13,093 nt of DNA from Euperipatoides rowelli. Taxonomy: Eukaryota; Onychophora; Udeonychophora; Euonychophora; Peripatopsidae. Made by a program: the position numbers and the translations under genes. The notes beneath the pieces were generated by a model that ran no database searches, was not told the DNA's origin, and saw only the letters and a program-made list of their open reading frames with translations. The stretch is taken from NCBI GenBank assembly GCA_003024985.2, contig PXIH01S0013813.1; one strand, 5' to 3'. Shown piece after piece: positions 1 to 8,414 of this stretch (the first letter of the stretch is position 1; every line of letters begins with the position of its first letter).

Positions 1-200
1 ATTACAAACTCGCAGAAGATAATAAATAATAATTTAATTTTTTTTAATAAATTTATTTACAATTCAATATATGCAATGTCTTACTAATCGTACGATAAAT
101 CAGCGCAAATACATAATAAATCATAAGTGCATTTCCAGAGTCTCAAATCACATACAGTATATAAATAAAACACAAAAGTCATAATACAACAACTTTCTAG
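1..200. other. AT-rich non-coding sequence
   Basis: AT-rich sequence of ordinary complexity leading into the tRNA-like duplication. No ORF, RNA gene or repeat is recognisable here. Confidence 0.6.
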
Positions 201-204
201 ACAA

Positions 205-344
205 ATCCCGGGGAGCAGTCTTACCGACTAAGCCAGCCCCGCAGGGCTTAGTATATTTAATTATTCACCAGTTTGGCCTAGCCGGCAGTCTTACCGACTA
301 AACCATACCTGCAGGGCTTAATGTATTTTAATTATATTGTAGTT
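205..344 (-). repeat. Two-copy 70-bp-period repeat with tRNA-like box A motifs (SINE head remnants)
   Basis: GCAGTCTTACCGACTA occurs at 215-230 and 285-300, and GCAGGGCTTA at 241-250 and 311-320, so the period is exactly 70. Homology is clear from about 213-264 and 283-334 and fades outside. Read on the minus strand, each copy contains a sequence fitting the pol III box A consensus TRGYNNANNNG: TGGCTTAGTCG (225-235) and TGGTTTAGTCG (295-305), followed by GTAAGACTGC, which resembles a tRNA D arm. No good box B is visible downstream on that strand. I read them as truncated 5' heads of a tRNA-derived SINE. They resemble the GGGGC...TGGCACAGTGG head of the SINE at 10950, but are not identical to it. 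Confidence 0.55.
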
Positions 345-502
345 TTATTTCTTGACCTCGCAATGTTACTAAGACCATAGTGTAATGTTTAACATTAAAA
401 TGTTATTTTAATTTTTCTTGGTTGTTTTTTTTTTTTAAATAAACCTACTCCATAAGTAGAAACATTCATATTCTTCTGTCTTTACTATATACTCGATCTC
501 TT

Positions 503-787
503 CTAGCTTCTATAAATTCTTAGTTCTAAATTCATAATTAGTATAATTTTGATTCTTCTGAACGATGTCATTTCCCAGGTGTGGTCATCCATCTCGGCCA
601 TAAACATGTGGATTTTCACAGAAATGACTTTAAGAGTCGTTCGGTATACAGAAAATTCTCCCTTAGCAATGACCACAGAAAAACTTTTGAGGAACTGAGT
701 CCCCTGGGAAACAAACCACCACCTTGAGTATATGTCAAGGAGTTTAGTGGCTGTAATCAATACTTCACGACCACCTCTCTTTGACAT
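503..787 (-). other. Unrecognised 94-codon open frame
   Basis: This is an ATG-to-stop frame on the minus strand, starting MSKRGGREVLITATKLLDIY and containing GTQFLKSFSVVIAKGEFSVY. Its first part has a balanced composition and is visibly less AT-rich than its surroundings, unlike frames in simple repeats. I do not recognise a family. Upstream on the minus strand is A-rich sequence then a C13 run, so no pyrimidine-rich splice acceptor is evident. The end of the frame (LIMNLELRIYRS) is AT-rich and looks like read-through into non-coding DNA. It could be a single exon, a fragment of a mobile element or retrocopy, or chance. Confidence 0.25.
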
Positions 788-801
788 TTCTTTTTTTCTT
801 C

Positions 802-830
802 TTTTTTTTTTTTTTTTGGGGGGGGGGGGG
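802..830. repeat. Homopolymer junction: T16 followed by G13
   Basis: Sixteen T (802-817) run directly into thirteen G (818-830), with more T-rich sequence to the left (from 790). Such runs are prone to length error in sequencing, so exact lengths are uncertain. Confidence 0.85.
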
Positions 831-1223
831 TTATTTCTTGGTCTGTGGGCTAATTAACTAGACAATCAAGGCTTCATATGAACTAGATAATATTTTAAAC
901 AAGGGAAACATAACATTTGAGCTTATACTTCTCGAGAAAAGAATAACAACACTATTCTCAACTGCATGTATGCTGTATGCTCACATGTAGTATAAGGTAT
1001 ATTATGACCTGTCATTAATAGATGAACCTATCTGGGGGTTTGGTCAGTCTATGGGGTTATCTAAATGCTTCTAGATTTATAGGTTCTGGGGATACTGGGG
1101 TTTGTACTGGGTGTTGTCTTCGATGTCTTTGGCCTGTAGGTGGATGCAGTCTGTGTAATGCTCAGGTTTTCTGTTACTTTCATTATGTAAGGAGCATATT
1201 TCAGAGTATTCTTTTTATGGTGG
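831..1223. other. Non-coding sequence between the homopolymer run and the retroelement fragment
   Basis: No gene is recognisable. A 77-codon + strand frame at 1022-1255 is Cys/Gly/Leu-rich and matches nothing I know. The region may include decayed remains of the retroelement next to it, since the fragment's 3' side would lie here, but no RNase H or integrase motif could be read. Confidence 0.45.
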
Positions 1224-1430
1224 CTACAGACCAACAGGGTCTTCTTTTGGTGTAATTTCACTTGTGCTTGACTCATTCAATTCCCCTTTTGAGATTTTAC
1301 AGAGTAATTTGGTCAGGTTATTTGTTTTATTTGAAAAATCTGGAACAAAGTTCCTATAATAGTTACTAATCCTAAGAATGAACAAAGTTGTCAACATTCT
1401 GACTTTCTGAGGTGTGGGTGCACTGTGCAT
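1224..1430 (-). pseudogene. Degenerate Ty3/gypsy-type reverse transcriptase fragment
   Basis: A minus-strand frame contains PTPQKVR, then NYYRNFVPDFSNKTNNLTKL followed by LCK. This is the segment at the end of the reverse transcriptase domain of Ty3/gypsy-like pol proteins, where a PTP..V..(L)..FLGL..YYR.FI..F....PL..L motif is typical. The FLGL part is not in this frame: SFLGL appears in a neighbouring frame at about 1368-1390, immediately before NYY, so the copy carries frameshifts. After KGEL the frame loses similarity and then stops; the acidic RNase H motifs and the integrase are not recognisable. This is an old, broken insertion and not an active element. No LTRs could be tied to it within the window. 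Confidence 0.75.
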
Positions 1431-1745
1431 ATCTTTATTGTAACGCAGGTAATAATGAGAAGGAGACAGGTCTATGTTTAAAGAATTTTGGAACCGTGTT
1501 TTTTTTAAGTAAAAATTTCCTGTATGATTTTTTATGCATCCTATTTCCCACTAAATAATTTAATACATTTATTTAGTAGTAGTTTAAGATGTCTTAGCAG
1601 GTGTAATTTTTTTTGCAAGAACAATAAGTGTGCCTAATAAACACACAAACAAAAAACATTAGCCTATATGTTGAAAATCAGAGTTTTTTTAAGCAATTTG
1701 CAGTTGTGTAAAATATTCTTATTTGTAACAAGATAATTTATTTCC
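1431..1745. other. AT-rich non-coding sequence
   Basis: Nothing is recognisable here. Several frames on each strand are closed by stops; the sequence is AT-rich with short T runs. Confidence 0.55.
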
Positions 1746-1885
1746 GATTCCATTATGACATCCCACCTAGCATGATGTCACTATTGATTCTGATATGACA
1801 TCACATCCAGTATAAAGTCATTTTCAGTTCATGTATACTGTCCCTTCTGATTCTGGTATGTCATTTTTGATATGATGTAACAGGC
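1746..1885. repeat. Short degenerate tandem repeat with 20/40-bp period
   Basis: GATTC-YGATATGACATC-like segments start at 1746, 1786 and 1849, with ATGATGTCA-like halves between them. The first two units are 40 bp apart, the third 63 bp later. Each 40-bp unit has two 20-bp halves, one carrying TGACATC and the other GATGTCA, so the halves are partly inverted copies. Confidence 0.55.
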
Positions 1886-3259
1886 TAGTCTTTTTCAGAT
1901 GGAATTTCCATTTAATATTAAAATGTCCAGAAGTAATATTAAAGCTAATTTTTTCTTATGAGTTTTTTTTACACAGAGAATTTTTCAAACAATTTAAGAC
2001 TTAGTTTTTCTTCATTATCTCTCTTGCTTACTCTTTCTCTCTCTCACACTCTCTCACTTGCTCTCTCTTTTATTCATTCTCTCTTGCTGTATCTCACTCT
2101 TGCACTCTCACTCGCTCCATCTTTCTAACTTTCACTCACTCGCTCTTGCCTTCCCTTACTCTGTTGCACACTCTCGCTCTCTTTAACTCTCTCATGATCA
2201 AATGCTAGCGTTCATGATCACATGATCTCACACTTGAACACTCATGCTCACACTCGAACACACATGCTCACATGTTTGCACTCTTGTGTTTGCTCTTGAG
2301 TGTGCTATCATGCATGCTCTTGAGCTTTGTCTCTCAAGCTTTCTCCTGCACACTCTCTGCCACTCTCTCATGCTCTTGCATGTGTTCTCCTTCTCTCTCA
2401 CACATGTTCATTCCCTCTTGCTTTCTATCTTACATTCTCTCTATTGTGCACTCTCTCAGACTTACTCTCTCTCATGTGCTCATTCTCTATCTCTTGCATG
2501 CTCTAAGACAACTGCTCATGTGCACACTCATGTGTGTTCTTACTCTTTCTCTCTTGCATTCGCTTTCACAAACTCTTGCACTCTTTCATACATTTTCATG
2601 TGTGCTCTTACTCTTTCTCACACTCTCTCTTGCATCCTCTATCTCACAAACTCTTGCTCTCATACATGCATTCTTGTATAACTATATTTCCCTCACACAC
2701 ACACTGACTCTCACCCTCTCTCACATGCATGCTATCTCACGCTCTTTTTTTCCTGACTGTTTTGTGTGCACTCTCTCTGGCTCTCTTTCCTCTTGCGCTC
2801 TCTCTCTTGTTTGTGCTCTCTTACTCCTGTATCCTCACATGCTCTCTCTTTCTTACACTTACTCCATGTGCATACTCTATCTTGCACTTGCATGCTCATT
2901 CATTGATAAATGGCATTTTCTTTCTCATTCTCTCTCCCTTGCAAATTTTTCATGCACTATTTCTCTTGTGTGCTCTTTCTCTGGTGCAATCTGAAATGCA
3001 TGATCTCACACCTGCACTGTCTCATGTACTCTCATGTGTTATCTTATACTTCTCTTGTGAACTGTCTCTCTCACACATGATCTCTCTGTTCTATCACACA
3101 CATGCTCTCTCATGCTCTTTTGTGCTCTCTCATGTTCATACTTATGTGCTCTCTCTCAAACACATTCTCTTTTGTGCTCTCTCTTACTCACACACACACA
3201 CTCATGTGTCTCTTGAACTCATGTGCTCTCTCTTGCTTTTTCTCACATGCTCTCTCACC

Positions 3260-3397
3260 AGGGTGCCCCCACTCATTCAGGAGTTTCCTACTTGGCTGGA
3301 CACCCCCACTCGGCTGGGAGCCCTGATTGGCCATTTCCCAGCATGCTCCTCACTCCTGAGTGCCCCCTTATTCCTGGTCACCCCTCACACCTGGCCA
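3260..3397. repeat. GC-richer island of about seven ~20-bp units inside the CT-rich tract
   Basis: Unit starts can be placed at 3260, 3279, 3300, 3319, 3340, 3359 and 3378, a spacing of 19-21. Units such as AGGGTGCCCCCACTCATTC and AGTGCCCCCTTATTCCTGG look like the 20-bp units at 8415-9158 in the same orientation (AGGGTGTGC...). The match is by eye and the units are diverged. Confidence 0.5.
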
Positions 3398-4009
3398 CCA
3401 TTTTGCTTGCCAATTCCCTCACACACTCACCCTCTCACTTGCTTTATTTTACTCTGTCTTGCTCATTATTATCTTGTCCTCACTCACTCTAGCTCATGTG
3501 CTCACTTGCTCTTTCACTTTCTCTCATTCTCTTGTTCACTCTCTTGCTTAATCTCTTGCACACTCTCCTACTTGCTCTCACTCATTTTCTTTCTTACTCT
3601 CTCTCACTCCTTTGCTCTCTCAGACTCTCTCTCTCACTTGCTCTCTTTCACTCTCACCCTCTTGCCTGCTCTTTCTCATTCTCTCTTGCTCTCACTCACC
3701 CAAACTGTCTCACTCTCTCACATTAACCTGCTCTCATGCTCTCACTTTCTTGCTCATAATCTATCATACTCTCTCTTACTTGGTCTCATGTGTGTTCTTG
3801 CTTGCTTGTGATCTTACTCTTTTTTGCTCACATTCTCTCATGCTTTCTCTTGCTTGTGCTCTCACTCACTCCTATGCTCTTCCTCTCTCTCACACTCTGT
3901 CTTGAGCTCTCAGTAGTGCTTACTCACTCACACTCTCACATTTGTGCTCTTGATCTCTCTCACTTGCTCTCTATCACTCTCTCTCTCACACATGCTCATT
4001 TGTGCTCTT

Positions 4010-4036
4010 GAGAGAGAGTAAAAGTGAGAGAGAGCG
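4010..4036. repeat. GA-rich strand flip within the CT-rich tract
   Basis: A short purine-rich stretch (GAGAGAGAG...GTGAGAGAGAG) interrupts an otherwise pyrimidine-rich strand. Positions 4023-4036 are the exact reverse complement of 4107-4120, giving a 14-bp inverted repeat with a 70-bp spacer. Confidence 0.6.
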
Positions 4037-4384
4037 CAATCTCTTTCCCTCAATCTCATGTTCTGTCACACTGGCTGTCTCAGTGGCTCTCTCTTTTTTA
4101 CTCTCTCGCTCTCTCTCACTAGCTATTGCTCTTTCTCTGTCATGCTCTCATTCTCTTGCTTCCTTGTGCTTTTGCTCTTGAGCTTACTCTTGCTCTCACG
4201 CTTGCCCTTGATCTTTCTCACTTGATCTCTCTCATGCTCTGTCACTCTTGCTCTAGATCACTTTCACTCGATCTTTCTCACCTGCTCTGACATTCTTTCA
4301 CTCACTCTTGCTTTTTCTATTTCACTTTCTCTATCCCTCTTTCTCTTTTGCTTTTCTCTACTCTTTCTTTCTCTTTCCCCCTTT

Positions 4385-4870
4385 TATTATCTCATGTCTC
4401 TATCATATCATATATTTCTATCATATCATAGCTCCTATCATATACATATGTCATATCATGTCTATCAAATACATTTCTATCATTTCATATCTCTAGCATT
4501 ATACATATCTATCATTACTTTCTATCATACACATATCTGTCATATATCTCTACCATATACATAAATGTATGACCTATCATGCAGACCTATTGTCTACCTA
4601 TCATACATACCTATCATGTAAACCTATCCTATGAGATTATCACATGGACCTATTATACANACCTATCGCATAGAACGATCACATGGACCTAACATAAGAC
4701 CTATCACACATACCTAACATATGCATCATCATACATATCTGTCATAACATCTCTATTATATCATACATATATGTACATATCATACATACATAAACATAAA
4801 AGTACCTATCATATGCACCATATGTGTCATACGCGTCATACATGTCATATGTATCATACACATCATACAT
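4385..4870. repeat. ATC/CAT-rich short-unit repeats
   Basis: The segment consists of TATCATA, CCTATCATACATA and CATCATACA words. From about 4570 to 4720 the unit CCTATCATACATA recurs at roughly 11-13 bp, with a 26-bp variant (GATTATCACATGGA, then GAACGATCACATGGA). After 4800 it shifts to about 9-10-bp TCATACATG-like words. An ambiguous base (N) sits at 4660, which suggests unresolved sequence. Confidence 0.7.
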
Positions 4871-4892
4871 ATTTTATATAGTATATATTATA

Positions 4893-4910
4893 GTGATCCC
4901 ATGGGATCAC
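4893..4910. repeat. 18-bp perfect palindrome
   Basis: GTGATCCCATGGGATCAC equals its own reverse complement over all 18 bases, and the symmetry stops abruptly on both sides. It lies at the end of the CAT-rich repeat in otherwise AT-rich DNA. Confidence 0.9.
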
Positions 4911-5567
4911 AATACAACAATAAGACATAACACAGTAACACACATTGAAATCAAATATACTTTATTCCAAAATAGGGTAATTAGACAAAAGAATCAGCAA
5001 CTTGCTAATGGTGAATGAACAAAAGCAACAGAAAAGCCTCAAATCAAAATAATATCTGCAGCCATAAGTAGAAATGGGCACAGATTTTGGAGTGGCCATT
5101 ACCACTCTAACAATATACCTATATTGGGGGCAGGGGCAAATATCCATTGTAATGGTAGCTTCAATTCCAACTGAATGTGACCCAGAGACGTGTGTGCACT
5201 CTCTTAAATAATAAAAAAAACACACACACACAATGCAAAACAAAAATACATGAATAAATTAGCATTAATTCACAGGTGCAAAGGAAGGTGATTGTTTTAG
5301 GCATTGTTTACACTCTTGTAATTGGTCACATTATGCTAACATGACATCTAAGATTAAAAATAGGTCATGTTACAAAAGTATTGACAAACAAAAATCAGCT
5401 TCTTCCCTTCTTACCGTACATAATATAAAAAAATAGCATTTGCTATAATACATATTTTATATATACAGTATAGGCCTACATTTATATAAACATATTTACA
5501 TGCATACAGGATTATATTTATTATATATGTTTCTATGTGTAGGAATTTATAAACGTTTATATTTCAG
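4911..5567. other. Non-coding sequence upstream of the first anoctamin exon, probably intron
   Basis: AT-rich sequence of ordinary complexity with a short (CA)n run near 5220. A minus-strand 93-codon frame (4962-5243) is Cys/Tyr-rich and unrecognised. TTTATT at 4961-4966 is AATAAA on the minus strand and is followed there by GT-rich sequence, a weak hint of a minus-strand polyadenylation site, but no gene accompanies it. Confidence 0.5.
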
Positions 5568-5658
5568 GTATCGAGCATTCAGAAATAGGGAAGGAAAATT
5601 TACTGGATTTTATTGGCAACTACTAGCAGTCCGTCTTGGCTTTGTAATAATATTTGAG
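5568..5658 (+). CDS. ANO7: Anoctamin (TMEM16), third-last coding exon seen here: start of the last transmembrane helix
   Basis: This internal exon has one base completing a split codon and then 30 codons. It reads YRAFRNREGKFTGFYWQLLA and continues VRLGFVIIFE. Anoctamins are ten-helix dimeric membrane proteins that act as calcium-gated chloride channels and/or lipid scramblases. A tyrosine/arginine-rich stretch, an aromatic-W..LA.RL.F...FE segment and then a final helix is the usual layout at their C-terminus. The left border is a TTTATATTTCAG acceptor; the right border is the donor GTATGTGTAAG directly after a GAG codon (phase 0). Joining to the next exon keeps the frame and completes the helix (FE then HLVF). 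The ATG at 5500 is upstream of the acceptor and is intronic. The calcium-binding residues of the family lie in helices 6-8, so they are not encoded here. The family call is firm; the ANO7 assignment rests mainly on the next exon and on memory. Confidence 0.88.
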
Positions 5659-7149
5659 GTATGTGTAAAGTTCAAGAGATCTTGCATTAAATTAATTTTG
5701 TAGATATTTTTTTTTTAAAACCATTAGTATGTCTTTTGGAAAATACTAGATTATTTTCTTTAAAAACTCATATGTTTTCAAACAATTTGAGTTTTAAGTT
5801 AGTTTTCTATTGAAAATCAACTTAGTAATTAAGGTAAAATTACATTTAAAAGTAATTGAATTTTTTTTAAAAAACTTGAAATAATCGATTATTAAAATGC
5901 AATCACGCTTATGTATTCTTAGCGCTAATGAAGTGAACTGATTTATAATGATCGAACTGCTGCATATTTAATGGATCATGTAACATAATTCTTTTGATGG
6001 AAATGCTTATGGGATATGTAGCGAGATTTCAGTCACGGGTTATGTCAAATTGACGTCATCATTGAGTTTTTATTTTTTGTAAATATAGTACAAACTTTGG
6101 AATTTTTATATAATTTAGTTTAAATTTTCCAAATTCAATAATTTAGCAAATATTTTTAGGTAAAAATAAACATAAAATTAAAAAAGAAACATTCATAAAC
6201 CACTTTAAGGTGTTTATAGACTGGTACTCGTGATGTGTTATTCAATTTTATTATTGGTCGGGTTCAAATACAGAAAAACAATCCCAACTGTTTTGAATAA
6301 AATAACAACCCAATGAATATACATTAGGCTACCTAATTTAGATTCTTCCTTAATAGCCAATTATTGCATGGGAAATAGGCTACTGTAGAAGTTGTTTTTT
6401 TTTTAATTGCAGTACTGTAATTTGTTACGATAATCGACAATAACATCATAAAATGTTTAGTCCCTTGAATGTCATTATAACTGTGTTACACTGTATATTG
6501 TCAAAAGCTGGAATTGACGTATTGAAATAGACCCTGAATTGGGAAGAATAATTTCAAAGTGGGTTGTACAAACAGGTAAATTGACCAAGTTGTAGGTGCT
6601 TCGCATTTAATGCGCATTGCCATTTAACACATTCTGCACATCTTCTAAACACATCAATCAGAATGCACGCTATCAGAAAGGCTTCAATTTTATAGATTCT
6701 CAATTTCTTTTGCGAAAGTCATAATCTATTTGCATGTCAATATTTAGCACTATTTCTGTTTGGCGTTGGAATTGAATCCTGGCCAAAACTTTGCTCAATA
6801 TGAAAAACACTTGCTGATGCAATTCAATCGCTGTTTAAGTCTTAGTCTAAGTAGAGACGGCAATAAAGAGAAATTTGTTTATCTGAAGATAAAAAGGGAG
6901 ATAAACTTTATATTAGGACATTTTGTATAACAATCAAATGATGTCCAGCACGGCAATTTAAAAAAGATAATCTACTATCTCACTCCATCACTCATAATTA
7001 TGCATGAAGGAATTTATAGATTACAGAAGGTCTTACCTTAACATTACTTAAAGACTTCTCCTGCTTATATATTTTGCTGACTCTAGGCAATACAAGTATA
7101 CTATGTGTAGTTATCTTAAATATTAATTTATCAATAATTTCCTTTACAG
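5659..7149 (+). other. Intron between the first two anoctamin exons seen here
   Basis: The 1491-bp intron runs from GTATGT to TTTACAG. It is AT-rich, of ordinary complexity, with no recognisable mobile element or long ORF. This contrasts with the repeat-filled sequence on both sides of it. A perfect TGACGTCA (the CRE core) lies at 6051-6058; without other evidence it is only a motif occurrence. Confidence 0.75.
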
Positions 7150-7281
7150 CATCTTGTATTTGGGGTTTGTCGATTAATAGATGTACTGGTACCAGACATT
7201 CCAGAAAGTTTAGAGCTTAAAATCAAAAGAGAACGCTACTTGGCCAAACAAGCACTTGCAGATTCTGATACAATCATGAAA
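7150..7281 (+). CDS. ANO7: Anoctamin (TMEM16), penultimate coding exon: end of last helix and cytosolic basic segment
   Basis: This exon is 44 codons, phase 0 at both ends. It starts HLVFGVCRLIDVLVPDIPES and continues with LELKIKRERYLAKQALADSD and TIMK. The first 14 residues finish the last transmembrane helix. The PDIP motif followed by a basic K/R-rich stretch and YL is a hallmark of anoctamin C-termini. The YLAKQALA version matches the ANO7 group better than the EKYLxQEMMYEAE version that I recall for ANO3-6; this comparison is from memory. The acceptor is TTTCCTTTACAG; the donor is GTAAGA. Reading through the donor would add only a few residues (VRYR) before a TAA, so a retained intron would give a short altered tail. 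The following intron is 4.5 kb and consists mostly of tandem repeats and nested mobile elements. Confidence 0.92.
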
Positions 7282-7325
7282 GTAAGATATCGCTAACTAA
7301 ATATTATGAATTTTTCCCATTAAGA

Positions 7326-8414
7326 AGCCTTTAGGGTATTGTGTACATGTGAGACTTAGTGGAATAAAGTGCATCCATGTGTGAGAGGTGTCTGCGTCTG
7401 CTTTATGTGTAAATGTGCATATGAAATAGGACACTTGTATGATAGTGAATGTGTGTACAGGCATGTGAGAATGTGTATTATTACACACATGCAGGTAAAA
7501 AGTCTGGACACATCTGTATGTGTGATCATACCGTGTGCACTTTCTAGAGTGTGCACAAATGAGCAAGAATGTTGCACACATGCAGGAGTGTGCATACATG
7601 TGTGATATGTGCTTGCATATGATAGTGTGCATACACATGCAAATGCAAGTTTGCTCACAAATGTAAGTGTTCCCAGCATGTAAGAGGATGCATGTGTTAT
7701 GCCCATCTGCATACACTAAAGAGTGTGTAATTGAGTGCATATAGAAATGTGTGAACCCAAGGTCATTCATGCATGTGTATGTTTGTGTGCAAATGCTCAT
7801 GAGTTTAGGTGAATGAGTGAACAAGTCCATGTGTGAATGAGTGAGCTGTATGTGCATGTGTGTGTGTAAGGGCATAATTGAGTGAGTCATTTAGGAGTGT
7901 GGATGTGTGTGTGTGTGTGTGTGTGTGAGTAAGAGTATATAGAGTGTGTAAGTGACTGAGTATGTGTATGTTTAAGTTTCTGTATGAGAGACTGAATGTT
8001 CATGTGTGAATATTTGAGTCCATTTGTGAGCGTGAGCACTTATATGAGTTTGCGAATCCATATGTGAATGATTGTGTGAATGCATGCTTACTGAGCATAT
8101 GTGAGCATGTTTAAATAAACGAATGAGTGTGAAAATGTATGAGAAAATGAGTGTGTCACACACAAATATCTGGCAGTGTGATTCAATATCTGTCAGTGAG
8201 TTTGCATCAGAGAATGTGATCTATGTGTTAGAGTTAACATGCATGCAAAAGTTTAAGTGTTTGTGTGAATGTGAAAATAGATGTGAGTGTGAGAATGCAT
8301 GTGAGTGAGAATGCAATGTTTGAAAGAGTGTGCCCACACCTGTTAGGGTGAACCGAGGTATGTCCAGGAATGCAAGGGTGTGCTCAGAATGCACTCAGAC
8401 ATGCTAACATGTAC
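7326..8414. repeat. GT/AT-rich degenerate repeat tract, left part
   Basis: Words such as GTGTGCATAC, ATGTGTGAATG and GTGAGTGTG recur without a fixed period. A pure (TG)12 run spans 7904-7927. Strand bias is the opposite of the upstream CT/CA tract: G and T dominate on the + strand. Minus-strand frames here are Cys/His/Thr-rich artefacts. The last ~80 bases already contain irregular copies of the 20-bp unit that follows. Confidence 0.8.

Larger units (their letters stand above)
2018..4384. repeat. Long degenerate CT/CA-rich low-complexity tract
   Basis: About 2.4 kb of CTCTCAC-, CTCTTGC- and CATGCTCT-type words with strong strand asymmetry: on the + strand C and T dominate, with few A and G. 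Long apparent frames on the + strand (for example 2272-2994 and 2729-3811) translate to Leu/Ser/His/Cys-rich strings and are composition artefacts. The tract is interrupted by a GC-richer island at 3260-3397 and a GA-rich strand flip at 4010-4036. It is upstream of the first anoctamin exon seen here, so probably intronic. Confidence 0.85.

Noticed and set aside
1022-1255. 77-codon + strand frame
   Set aside because: It overlaps the antisense side of the retroelement relic, is Cys/Gly-rich, and has no recognisable motif.
2244-4011. Long + strand open frames (up to 360 codons) in the CT-rich tract
   Set aside because: They translate to Leu/Ser/His/Cys-rich strings in several overlapping frames at once, as expected when stop codons are rare in CT/CA repeats. 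No domain and no stable frame choice.
4962-5243. 93-codon minus-strand frame ending near an antisense AATAAA
   Set aside because: The stop codon lies within the AATAAA itself, leaving no 3' UTR, and the residues match nothing known to me.
5500-5567. ATG at 5500 as the start of the anoctamin frame
   Set aside because: The open frame crosses a good splice acceptor at 5567, and the residues before it are AT-rich and unlike anoctamins, so the upstream part is intron.
6051-6058. TGACGTCA as a CRE regulatory site
   Set aside because: An isolated 8-base match deep in an intron, with no cluster or conservation to support function.
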